Source: CAJCIY01 sp036379355
GTDB taxonomy: Bacteria > Actinomycetota > Actinomycetes > Mycobacteriales > CAJCIY01
Reading direction: 5' to 3'
Length of the DNA: 28,180 nt
Assembly: GCA_036379355.1 (NCBI GenBank)
Contig: DASVGV010000146.1
Coordinates: forward strand, 1 to 28,180
The translations under genes were made by a program, and so were the position numbers. The notes beneath the pieces were generated by a model. The model made no database searches. It saw nothing but the letters and a program-made list of their open reading frames with translations, and was not told where the DNA came from. The stretch's first letter is position 1, and every line of letters begins with the position of its first letter. Positions 6,540-14,049 of the stretch are shown one piece after another.

Positions 6540-7805
6540 ATGATCGAGTGGAACGACACCGAACGCGCCGTCAGCGCGGCCGTTCGCGAGTTCGTCGACC
6601 GGGAGATCCGGCCGCACCGGGACGCCCTCGAGCACGGCGACCACCAGGCCGGTGGGGTGAACCCGTACGACATCCTGCGCAAGCTCTACGGCACCTTCGG
6701 CCTGGACGTCATGGCGCGGGAGAGCTTCAAGAAGCGGATCGAGCGGGAGCGGGCCGCGGCCACCGGCACCCCGGCGCAGGCCGCGGCGGAGACGCGCGAA
6801 ACAGTGCCGGAGGGCGCCGACTCGTTCCTCACCCTGGCGCTCATCGAGCTGTGCCGGGTGAGTCCCGGGCTGACGACAGCACTCGGCGTGAGCCTCGGCC
6901 TGGCCGCCGGCACGATCATGAGCCGCGGCACGCTGGAGCAGAAGGAGCGCTGGGGCGGCGACCTGCTGTCGCTCGACAAGATCGGGTCCTGGGCCATCAC
7001 CGAGCCGGACGCCGGGTCGGACGCCTTCGGCGGGATGCGCACCACCGTCCGCCGGGACGGCGAGGGCTACGTGCTGTCCGGGCAGAAGACCTTCATCACC
7101 AACGGGCCGTTCGCGGACACGATCGTCGTCTACGCGAAGCTCGACGACGGCGCCACCGCCTGGCGCGACCGGCGGATCATGACCTTCGTCCTCGACAGCG
7201 GCATGCCCGGCCTCACCCAGTCGCCGCCGCTGCGCAAGATGGGCATCCACGCCTCCCCCACGGGCCAGCTGTTCTTCGACGACGTACGCCTCACACCCGA
7301 CCGGCTGCTCGGCTCCGCCGACGACACCGCCGAGGCCGGACGCGGCAGCGCGCGGTCCAACTTCACCACCGAGCGCATCGGCATGGCGGCCATGGCGCTC
7401 GGCGTCATCAGCGAGTGCCTGGACCTGTCCGTGGCGTACGCGAAGGAGCGCACGCTCTGGGACAAGCCGATCGGCGACCTCCAGCTCATCCAGCTGAAGC
7501 TGGCGAACATGGAGGTGGCCCGCATGAACGTGCAGAACCTCGTGTTCCGCGCGATCGAGATGGGCCGGGCCGGCAAGAAGCCCAGCCTCGCCGAGGCATC
7601 GGCCGTGAAGTACTACGCGTCGCAGGCCGCGTTCGACGTCGCGATGGAGGCCGTCCAGCTCTTCGGCGGCAACGGCTACATGGCCGAGTACCGCGTCGAG
7701 CAGCTCGCGCGTGACGCCAAGTCGTTCCTGATCTACGCCGGGTCGAACGAGGTGCAGATCACCCACATCGCCAAGGACCTGCTGCGGCGGGAGGGATCGC
7801 GATGA
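6540..7805 (+). CDS. acyl-CoA dehydrogenase with helix-G catalytic Glu
   Basis: This is a 421-residue ACAD. It has the flavin motif WAITEPDAGSDAFGGM, SGQKTFITNG and the C-terminal LFGGNGYMAEYRVEQLARD. The C-terminal catalytic position (Glu in MCAD's IYEGT) is Ala400 here (IYAGSNEVQ). Instead E278 in NFTTERIGM aligns with the helix-G Glu of isovaleryl-CoA dehydrogenase (LDLERLVLAGG), so E278 is the likely base. That placement is known for branched- and long-chain enzymes. Residues about 60-95 form a charged, Ala/Glu-rich insertion not usual in short ACADs. AGGGAG lies 8 bases before the ATG. Its TGA overlaps the ferredoxin ATG (ATGA), so the two are translationally coupled. The substrate is unknown. 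Confidence 0.92.
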   Translation: MIEWNDTERAVSAAVREFVDREIRPHRDALEHGDHQAGGVNPYDILRKLYGTFGLDVMARESFKKRIERERAAATGTPAQAAAETRETVPEGADSFLTLALIELCRVSPGLTTALGVSLGLAAGTIMSRGTLEQKERWGGDLLSLDKIGSWAITEPDAGSDAFGGMRTTVRRDGEGYVLSGQKTFITNGPFADTIVVYAKLDDGATAWRDRRIMTFVLDSGMPGLTQSPPLRKMGIHASPTGQLFFDDVRLTPDRLLGSADDTAEAGRGSARSNFTTERIGMAAMALGVISECLDLSVAYAKERTLWDKPIGDLQLIQLKLANMEVARMNVQNLVFRAIEMGRAGKKPSLAEASAVKYYASQAAFDVAMEAVQLFGGNGYMAEYRVEQLARDAKSFLIYAGSNEVQITHIAKDLLRREGSR

Positions 7806-7993
7806 GAGTCGTCGTCGACATGGTGAAGTGCGTCGGGCACGGCGTCTGCGAGTCGCTGGCCGACGACGTGTTCGAGGTCGGCGACGACGGCTACACGCAC
7901 CTGCTCGTCGACCCGATCCCGGCCGACCGGGAGGAGATCGCCCGCGAGGCCGTACGCAGGTGCCCGGCCCAGGCCCTGTCGGTCGCCGACTGA
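7802..7993 (+). CDS. ferredoxin, CxxHxxC type (probable [3Fe-4S])
   Basis: This 63-residue ferredoxin has the pattern C10-V-G-H13-G-V-C16 ... C54-P. The second Cys of a usual CxxCxxC is His. Small ferredoxins of this type in actinobacteria carry a 3Fe-4S cluster, or an altered cluster, and commonly donate electrons to cytochromes P450. Here the gene is fused translationally to an ACAD rather than to a P450; the nearest P450 is about 4 kb upstream. It could serve that P450, with FprA (17630-18934) as reductase. The gene has no room for its own promoter. The acidic stretch ESLADDVFEV following C16 is typical of the family. Confidence 0.93.
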   Translation: MRVVVDMVKCVGHGVCESLADDVFEVGDDGYTHLLVDPIPADREEIAREAVRRCPAQALSVAD

Positions 7994-8003
7994 GCAGGCT
8001 CAG
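7990..8003. repeat. short palindrome spanning two convergent stop codons
   Basis: CTGAGC-AG-GCTCAG reads as 6-base arms around 2 bases and covers the ferredoxin TGA (7991-7993) and the TetR stop (8000-8002 on the minus strand). As RNA it could only form about 5 pairs with a 4-base loop, so terminator strength would be low. Confidence 0.45.
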
Positions 8004-8596
8004 GCGGGCTGGAGCAGCAGCGCCATCGCCTCCGGAAACCGGGTGGCGGGCGCCGGTGCCATCGCCTCGCCGATCACGAGCCCGTCGACGAGCGCCACGA
8101 TCACCTCGGCCAGCTCACGCGGCGGCAGCCGGAAGGTGATGCCCAGCTGCTGCTGCTGCTCGGTGAGCAGCCCCTCGACCACGGTGATCAGCATCGCCCG
8201 CAGCTCGGCAAGCCGGGCACGCACCTCCTCGTCGCCATCGGTCACGAGCGCGAACTCGGCCATCGCCCGGGCCCGGTTGGGGTGGCCCATGACGCTGTCG
8301 GAGAACCAGCGCCCGAGGATCGCGAGCCGCTCGCCCATGTCCCCGCCCGCTCCGAGCGCAGCGTGCAGCGAGGACAGCTGCTGGCCGTACTCCTCCTCGA
8401 TGGTGGCCAGGAACAGCCACTCCTTGCTGGCGAAGTTCGAGTAGACCGCGCCCTTGGAGAACCCGGCCTCGCTCGCCACCCCGACCAGCGAGGTGGCGCG
8501 GTAGCCGTCGCGCTCGAAGAGCTTGATCGCCGCCTCGACCAGCAGCCGTCGGGTGCGTTCCTGGCTCTCGTCCCGGGTCAGGGAGGGTGTCGGCAC
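8000..8596 (-). CDS. TetR-family transcriptional regulator
   Basis: This 198-residue regulator has an N-terminal HTH at about residues 10-60: QERTRRLLVEAAIKLF, then YRATSLVGVASEAGFSKGAVYSNFASKEWLF, a textbook TetR recognition helix with the YSNF aromatic turn. The ligand domain includes WFSDSVMGHPNRARAMAEFAL and a Gln-run (EQQQQLG). It diverges from the diiron oxygenase gene with 96 bases between the starts, so control of that gene and itself is the simplest inference. It converges on the ferredoxin gene with only 6 bases between stops. Confidence 0.93.
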   Translation of the reverse strand: MPTPSLTRDESQERTRRLLVEAAIKLFERDGYRATSLVGVASEAGFSKGAVYSNFASKEWLFLATIEEEYGQQLSSLHAALGAGGDMGERLAILGRWFSDSVMGHPNRARAMAEFALVTDGDEEVRARLAELRAMLITVVEGLLTEQQQQLGITFRLPPRELAEVIVALVDGLVIGEAMAPAPATRFPEAMALLLQPA

Positions 8597-8692
8597 GCCC
8601 TGATCCTAGAAGGCGCCGGCCGTGTCCCCCTCGGCGACCGGTCGTTGACGTACCGTGGGTATCCGACACCCGTTCGTCCGGAAGGTTCCGAC
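8597..8692. promoter_or_regulatory. divergent control region, TetR vs diiron oxygenase
   Basis: This 96-base gap has a TTGACG -35-like element at 8645-8650 and a GGAAGG ribosome site (8680-8685), 7 bases before the oxygenase ATG. No convincing long palindrome for the TetR was found by eye. Confidence 0.35.
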
Positions 8693-9664
8693 ATGACCGT
8701 GACCCAGGAGCGCATCGACGGCCGGTCCGGCCCCGTCCGCCGCGACGGCCGGGAGCGCAACACCGAACGCATCGAGCGGCTGAACACGGCGTCTGCTCGC
8801 AAGCTCATCGACCCCGAGGTCGACGTGGACGGCGAGGTGGGTCCCGGCCAGGTCGTGCCGGACGAGCTGCTGAGCGTGTACGGGCTCGACCTCGGCCTGA
8901 CGCGCGAGCAGATGATCACCCTCTCCCGCGAGGAGACCGCGTCGATCCTGGCGACCGGCATCCGCTTCGAGGCCACCCTCATGGCCGCGTTCGCGCTCGG
9001 GATGCTGCACGCCGACCTCACCGACCCCCGCGTCGTCTACGAGCTGCACGAGGTCGGCGAGGAGACACGGCACAGCCGCGTGTTCAGCCGGGTGCTCACG
9101 CAGCTGCAGCCCAAGGCCGTCGACCCGTTCCTGCAGTCGCGCATCTTCCGGTGGATCGACCGGCACGGCAGCGTCCAGCTGATCACCAAGCCGGCGCTGA
9201 TGACCACGATGGTGCTGGCCGGCGAGGAGATTCCCGACCTGATCCAGAAGCGGGCTTCCGAGCACCCGGACACCGACCCGTACATCAAGGCGGTCAACCT
9301 CTACCACCGGCAGGAGGAGGCGCGGCACCTGTCGTTCGCGCGGATGCGGGTCGGGGAGCACTGGGCGACCGCGACGCGGGCCGACCGGTTCGCGGTCAAG
9401 CACGTCGCACCGCTGCTGATCGAGGGCCTGTTCATGTCGCTGGTGCACCCGGGCGTCTACCGCACCGTCGGCCTCGACGGATGGGCCACCGCCAAGAAGG
9501 TGCGCCGCTCACCGCACCGCCTGGAGCTCAAGCACGAGGCCGTACGACCGGTGCTCAAGGCCCTCACGGACGCCGGCGTCCTGAAGCCCGGCCGGATCCC
9601 GCGCGGCTGGCAGAAGGTCTGCCACGTCGACCGCCACGGGTCACCGCTGCCCGCTGCCGCCTGA
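8693..9664 (+). CDS. AurF-like diiron oxygenase
   Basis: This 323-residue helical protein resembles the p-aminobenzoate N-oxygenase (AurF) family. Candidate diiron ligands, with spacing like AurF, are E93 (RFEAT), E124 and H127 (EETRH), E178 or E179 (AGEEI), H205, then E209 and H212 (RQEEARH). H205 lies four residues before the second ExxH, as H223 does in AurF. Family members oxidise aromatic amines or hydroxylate other substrates using O2. No amine-biosynthesis genes are nearby, so the substrate is unknown. Many actinobacteria carry such genes in lipid or secondary-metabolism settings. The start is supported by GGAAGG 7 bases upstream. It is probably repressed by the divergent TetR. The next gene follows after 46 bases on the same strand. 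Confidence 0.87.
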   Translation: MTVTQERIDGRSGPVRRDGRERNTERIERLNTASARKLIDPEVDVDGEVGPGQVVPDELLSVYGLDLGLTREQMITLSREETASILATGIRFEATLMAAFALGMLHADLTDPRVVYELHEVGEETRHSRVFSRVLTQLQPKAVDPFLQSRIFRWIDRHGSVQLITKPALMTTMVLAGEEIPDLIQKRASEHPDTDPYIKAVNLYHRQEEARHLSFARMRVGEHWATATRADRFAVKHVAPLLIEGLFMSLVHPGVYRTVGLDGWATAKKVRRSPHRLELKHEAVRPVLKALTDAGVLKPGRIPRGWQKVCHVDRHGSPLPAAA

Positions 9665-9710
9665 CCGCAGACCGGGGGCGTCCTTCCGGCCGATGTGATC
9701 GGATAGGGGG

Positions 9711-11243
9711 GTGCCGGCACACCAGGTGGACGACGAGTTCCTCGCGCTGCCGCGGCGTGAGCTCGCCGACGCGGCGCTGCAGGCTGCCGCCGAGCTGGGC
9801 GCCACCCACGCCGACTTCCGGCTCGAACGCATCGAGACCGAGCACGTGTCCTGGCGCGACGAGGGCCTCGAGTCCGCGGGGGCCTCGACGCTGCTGGGGT
9901 TCGCCGTCCGCGTCGTCCACGAAGGCACGTACGGGTTCGCAGCCGGCGTCGCGCTGACCGTCGACGAGGCGGTGCGCGTCGCGCGCGAGGCGGTCGCCGT
10001 CGCGCAGGTGGCCCGCCCGCTCAACGCCGAGCCGGTCGAGCTGGCGCCGGAACCGGTGCACGCCGCCGCGACGTGGGTGAGTGCGTACGACGTCGACCCG
10101 TTCTCCGTACCGCGCGCGGACAAGCTCGCCGTGTTCGGTGACTGGGCGGGCCGGCTGCTGCGGGTCGACCACATCGACCACGTCGACGTACACACCGAGT
10201 TCGTCAAGGAGGCGAAGTACTACGCCGACGCGTCCGGCACCGACACCGTCCAGCAGCGGGTCCGGACGCACGGGCAGGTCGAGGCCACCCGCATCGACCC
10301 CAATGGCGGCTTCGAGTCGATGCGCACGCTGGCGCCGCCGGTGGGCCGCGGCTGGGAGCACTACGTCGGCGGGCGGGACGGTGGCCAGTACGACTGGGAC
10401 GGCGAGCTCGCCGCGATCCCGGAGCTGGTCATGGAGAAGGCCAAGGCCTCGAGCATCGAGCCGGGCACGTACGACCTCGTCATCGACCCGTCGAACCTCT
10501 GGCTGACGATCCACGAGTCCATCGGGCACGCGACCGAGCTCGACCGGGCCCTCGGCTACGAGGCCGCCTACGCCGGCACGAGCTTCGCCACCCTCGATCG
10601 GCTCGGCTCGCTCCAGTACGGCAGCCCCGTCATGCACGTGACCGGCGACCGCACGGCGCCGCACGGGCTCGCCTCGATCGGGTTCGACGACGAGGGCGTC
10701 GCGACGACGCAGTGGGACATCGTGCGGGACGGCGTCCTCGTCGGCTACCAGCTCGACCGGCGGATGGCGGCGATGCACGGCGACCGGCTCGGCGTCACGG
10801 GCAGCAACGGCTGCGCCTTCGCCGACTCCCCCGGGCACATCCCGGTGCAGCGCATGGCCAACGTGTCGCTCCAGCCGGCGACCGAGGACGTGACGACGGC
10901 CGACCTGGTGTCGCAGGTCGAGCGCGGCATCTACGTCGTCGGCGACAAGTCGTGGTCGATCGACATGCAGCGCTACAACTTCCAGTTCACCGGTCAGCGG
11001 TTCTACGAGATCCGCGGCGGGCGGCTGACCGGACAGCTGCGCGACGTCGCGTACCAGGCCACCACGACCGACTTCTGGAACGCGATGGAGGCGGTCGGCG
11101 GCCCGTCGACGTACGTGCTCGGTGGCGCGTTCAACTGCGGCAAGGCGCAACCGGGCCAGATCGCGCCGGTGAGCCACGGCTGCCCGAGCGCCCTGTTCCG
11201 CGGCGTCAACATCCTCAACACCCAGCGGGAGTCGGGCCGGTGA
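9711..11243 (+). CDS. tldD: TldD metalloprotease subunit
   Basis: This 510-residue protein is the TldD half of the TldD/TldE heterodimeric zinc protease. The active-site motif HESIGH (H268, E269, H273) is of the HExxxH type, and the third zinc ligand is probably C476 in FNCGKAQPGQ. TldD/E degrades unfolded peptides in a nanochamber. In enterobacteria it processes microcin B17 and CcdA, but no peptide precursor gene is visible here, so a housekeeping peptidase role is likelier. The GTG at 9711 sits directly after a GGGGG run, too close for a standard ribosome site. An in-frame GTG at 9726 is the alternative. Its TGA overlaps the tldE GTG, ensuring coupled synthesis of both subunits. Confidence 0.94.
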   Translation: MPAHQVDDEFLALPRRELADAALQAAAELGATHADFRLERIETEHVSWRDEGLESAGASTLLGFAVRVVHEGTYGFAAGVALTVDEAVRVAREAVAVAQVARPLNAEPVELAPEPVHAAATWVSAYDVDPFSVPRADKLAVFGDWAGRLLRVDHIDHVDVHTEFVKEAKYYADASGTDTVQQRVRTHGQVEATRIDPNGGFESMRTLAPPVGRGWEHYVGGRDGGQYDWDGELAAIPELVMEKAKASSIEPGTYDLVIDPSNLWLTIHESIGHATELDRALGYEAAYAGTSFATLDRLGSLQYGSPVMHVTGDRTAPHGLASIGFDDEGVATTQWDIVRDGVLVGYQLDRRMAAMHGDRLGVTGSNGCAFADSPGHIPVQRMANVSLQPATEDVTTADLVSQVERGIYVVGDKSWSIDMQRYNFQFTGQRFYEIRGGRLTGQLRDVAYQATTTDFWNAMEAVGGPSTYVLGGAFNCGKAQPGQIAPVSHGCPSALFRGVNILNTQRESGR

Positions 11244-12616
11244 CGTTGACAGGACCCGAGACGGTCGAGCGGGCGCTGGCGGCCGCGCGCGGCGACCACA
11301 CGACGGTGATCGTCGGCGCGCACGGCACCGCGAACCTGCGCTTCGCCGGGAACACGCTCACGACCGACGGCGCGATGCGCGGCGAGTCCGTGACGGTGGT
11401 GTCCGTGGTCGGCCGCGGCGTCGGCGTGCAGTCGACGACCGCCGTGCGTGACGCGGACGACCTGGAGGCGCTCGTCCGCGCCGCCGAGGCGGAGGCCGAG
11501 GTGGCGCCCGCGGCGGAGGACTTCGGCGACCCGGTCGCGCCGACGACCGACGACGACTTCGCCGACGCCGCCGAGTACGCCGACGTCGACGTCTTCACCG
11601 GCTTCGCCCGCGCGCTGGGTGAGGCGTTCGACGACGCCCGGCGGGACGGCATCGCGCTCTACGGGTTCGCCCAGCACGAGGTCGAGACGACGTGGCTCGG
11701 CAGCTCGTCCGGCACCCGCCGGCGTCACGTCCAGCCGACCGGCACGGTCGAGTGGAACGCGAAGAACGGCAAGCCGGGCGGCTCGGTGTGGCAGGGCCAG
11801 TCGACGCACGACTTCCGCGACGTCGACGTGGCCCAGGCCGTCGCGCACCTGCGTACCCGCCTCATGTGGGGTGAGCGGCAGGTGTCGCTCGAGCCCGGCC
11901 GGTACGAGACGCTGCTGCCGCCGACGGCGATGGCCGATCTGCTGATCTACGCGTACTGGACCGCTGCCGGGCGCGACGCACACGAGGGCCGGACCGTCTA
12001 CTCCCGCGCGGGGGGTGGCACGCGGATCGGCGAGGCCCTTGCGCCGCAGGGCATTTCGCTCCGCAGCGACCCGTACGAGCCCGGCCTCGGCGTCATCCCG
12101 TTCCTCGTGACGGGCGCGAGCTCGTCGATGGCGAGCGTCTTCGACAACGGCCTGCCGCTGGAGGGAACCCGCTGGATCGACGACGGGAAGCTCACCGCGC
12201 TCGTGCAGACGCGCGCGTCCGCGCGGGACGCGGGGACGCTGCCCACCGGGTTCGTCGGCAACCTCATTCTCGACGGCGGCGACCCGGACCTCCGCCTGGA
12301 GGACATGGTCACGGCCACCGACCGGGGGCTGCTGCTGACCTGCCTGTGGTACATCCGCGCGGTCGACCCGGAGACGCTGCTGCTCACGGGACTGACCCGC
12401 GACGGCGTCTACCTCGTCGAGCACGGCGAGATCGTCGGCGGGGTCAACAACTTCCGGTTCAACGAGAGCCCGGTCGACCTCCTGGGCCGGATGGCGCAGG
12501 TGGGCGTGACCGAGACGACGCTGTCGCGCGAGTGGGGCGAGGACTTCACCTGGACGCGGATGCCGCCGGTGCGGATCCCCGACTTCAACTGCAGCTCGGT
12601 CAGTCCCGCCTCGTGA
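11240..12616 (+). CDS. pmbA: TldE/PmbA metalloprotease partner subunit
   Basis: This 458-residue TldE/PmbA-type protein lacks the HExxxH motif, as expected for the non-catalytic partner. Family features are the N-terminal beta-rich LRFAGNTLTTDGAMRG region, the central YEPGLGVIPF/SSSMASVFDNGLPLEGTRWI segment and the C-terminal VEHGEIVGGVNNFRFNESP, which closes the chamber. It starts with a GTG overlapping the tldD stop (GTGA), and its own TGA overlaps the argA GTG in the same way. The two subunits should form a heterodimer in which TldE shields the TldD active site. Confidence 0.92.
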   Translation: MTLTGPETVERALAAARGDHTTVIVGAHGTANLRFAGNTLTTDGAMRGESVTVVSVVGRGVGVQSTTAVRDADDLEALVRAAEAEAEVAPAAEDFGDPVAPTTDDDFADAAEYADVDVFTGFARALGEAFDDARRDGIALYGFAQHEVETTWLGSSSGTRRRHVQPTGTVEWNAKNGKPGGSVWQGQSTHDFRDVDVAQAVAHLRTRLMWGERQVSLEPGRYETLLPPTAMADLLIYAYWTAAGRDAHEGRTVYSRAGGGTRIGEALAPQGISLRSDPYEPGLGVIPFLVTGASSSMASVFDNGLPLEGTRWIDDGKLTALVQTRASARDAGTLPTGFVGNLILDGGDPDLRLEDMVTATDRGLLLTCLWYIRAVDPETLLLTGLTRDGVYLVEHGEIVGGVNNFRFNESPVDLLGRMAQVGVTETTLSREWGEDFTWTRMPPVRIPDFNCSSVSPAS

Positions 12617-13143
12617 GCGCCACCGTCCGGCGGGCGCGCACGGCCGACGTCCCGGCGATCCGGCGGCTCGTCGACGTCTATGCCGGGCAGCGAATCCTGC
12701 TGTCGAAGGAGACGGTCACCCTCTACGAGGACGTCCAGGAGTTCTGGGTCGCCGTGGACGGCGACGAGGTCGTGGGCTGCGGCGCGCTGCACGTGCTGTG
12801 GTCGGACCTCGCCGAGATCCGCACCCTCGCCACCGACCCGGGCCGCCGCGGGCAGGGGATCGGCGGCGCGCTGCTCGAGCACCTGCTGCAGGTCGCGCGC
12901 GACATCGGGGTTCGGCGCGTGTTCTGCCTGACCTTCGAGACGGCGTTCTTCGGCGAGCACGGGTTCGTCGAGATCGACGGCACACCGGTGGCGCCGGAGG
13001 TCTACGCCGAGCTGCTGCGCTCGTACGACGAGGGGGTGGCGGAGTTCCTCGGGCTCGACCGCGTCAAGCCGAACACCCTCGGCAACACCCGGATGATCCT
13101 CGAGCTCGCAGCCCCCGCCCCACCGGAAGGAACGATGAGATGA
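12613..13143 (+). CDS. argA: amino-acid N-acetyltransferase (glutamate acetylation, GNAT fold)
   Basis: This 176-residue GNAT protein strongly resembles M. tuberculosis ArgA (Rv2747). Diagnostic stretches are VRRARTADVPAIRRLVDVYA, VGCGALHVLWSDLAEIRTLA, the acetyl-CoA loop GRRGQGIGGALLEHLLQ (R/Q-x-x-G-x-G/A) and SYDEGVAEFLGLDRVKPNTLGN at the C-terminus. It acetylates L-glutamate (and in mycobacteria L-glutamine) with acetyl-CoA, the first step of arginine synthesis. The short, single-domain form lacks the kinase-like domain of E. coli ArgA. GTG overlaps the pmbA stop, and its TGA overlaps the next ATG. There is no other arginine gene in the window. Confidence 0.92.
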   Translation: MSATVRRARTADVPAIRRLVDVYAGQRILLSKETVTLYEDVQEFWVAVDGDEVVGCGALHVLWSDLAEIRTLATDPGRRGQGIGGALLEHLLQVARDIGVRRVFCLTFETAFFGEHGFVEIDGTPVAPEVYAELLRSYDEGVAEFLGLDRVKPNTLGNTRMILELAAPAPPEGTMR

Positions 13144-14036
13144 CGGACGACCAGCACGGGCAGCAGACACGGCGGCTCGCGGCGGCGCTCGAGCCGTTCG
13201 CGGGCCAGGTGTACTTCAGCCCCGAGTGCCATGCGGCGTACGAGGCGCTGGGCTTCGCCGGCAGCCCGCACACCGGCGACCAGGGGCTGGCGCTGCCGGA
13301 CGGCGCGGCGTACTTCACCAGCCGCGGGTCGATCCTCGGCCAGGTCCCGGGCACCGTCGTGGCGGCGGCCTTCGGCGTGTTCAACCCGGTGGTCGTCGTG
13401 GCCGGGGTGAGCGCAGGGTGGGCCCTGACCGACGCGACGACCATCGCGGCCGCCCGCGACCGGGGCGCGATCGGGCAGCTGTCCCGCGTGCTCGGCGAGC
13501 ACCCGGACGGCATCGAGCGCGGCGTCGAGCTACTGACTCGTGCCACCGATGGCCTGCGGCCCGAGGGCCGGGCCCTGTACGCCGGGTTGACGGCGCTGCC
13601 CCTGCCGGACAGCCCGCTCGGTACGGCCTGGCGGCTCGCGGACATGCTGCGCGAGTACCGCGGCGACTCGCACACCGCCGCCTGGATCTCCGCGGGCCTC
13701 GACGCGGTCGAGATCGGCCTGCTCTCCGAGCTCTACTGGGGCCTGCCGATGCGCAGCTACATCCGCACGCGCGCGTGGTCGGAGAGCGAGCTCGACGCCG
13801 CGCAGGAGCGGCTGGCCGGCCGCGGGCTCCTGGACGGAGCGGGCTTCTCGGCCGCGGGCCGCGAGCTGCGGGAGGATGTGGAGCGAACGACCGACCGGCA
13901 GTGCCTGCCGATCGTCCGCGCGCTGGGCGACGACGCCGATGAGCTGATCGGCCTCCTGCAGGACTGGAGCGGCTCGATCCGTGCGGCCGCCGGCTACCCG
14001 CCGCAAGGCCCCCACGACCTCGCCGGCGGTCGCTGA
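13140..14036 (+). CDS. SCO6745-family protein (helix-turn-helix-like, function unknown)
   Basis: This 298-residue protein resembles the actinobacterial SCO6745 family. It has the N-terminal YFSPECHAAYEALGF motif (about residues 22-36), a conserved SRGSILGQVPGTVVAAAFGVFNP segment, and helical repeats ending in a winged-helix-like C-terminal region (ESELDAAQERLAGRGLLDG ... GRELREDVERTTD). The reaction or DNA target is not known. The ATG at 13140 follows a GGAAGG at 13125-13130 with 9-base spacing and overlaps the argA stop. It is the last gene of the tldD-pmbA-argA unit and converges on an ACAD with 2 bases between the stops. Confidence 0.85.
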   Translation: MTDDQHGQQTRRLAAALEPFAGQVYFSPECHAAYEALGFAGSPHTGDQGLALPDGAAYFTSRGSILGQVPGTVVAAAFGVFNPVVVVAGVSAGWALTDATTIAAARDRGAIGQLSRVLGEHPDGIERGVELLTRATDGLRPEGRALYAGLTALPLPDSPLGTAWRLADMLREYRGDSHTAAWISAGLDAVEIGLLSELYWGLPMRSYIRTRAWSESELDAAQERLAGRGLLDGAGFSAAGRELREDVERTTDRQCLPIVRALGDDADELIGLLQDWSGSIRAAAGYPPQGPHDLAGGR

Positions 14037-14049
14037 CCTCAGTCGCCGG
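14023..14049. repeat. short inverted repeat across convergent stops
   Basis: CCGGCG (14023-14028) and CGCCGG (14044-14049) flank 15 bases that contain both stop codons. A further CTGA/TCAG pairing lies inside. It is a weak hairpin and could be chance in GC-rich DNA. Confidence 0.3.

Noticed and set aside
9564..11177. 537-codon minus-strand frame opposite tldD
   Set aside because: It is a mirror frame of tldD, which has a complete HExxxH protease sequence.
9711..14036. RiPP or microcin maturation cluster around tldD/pmbA
   Set aside because: No short precursor peptide, modifying enzyme or exporter is present. The neighbours are argA and an SCO6745-family gene.
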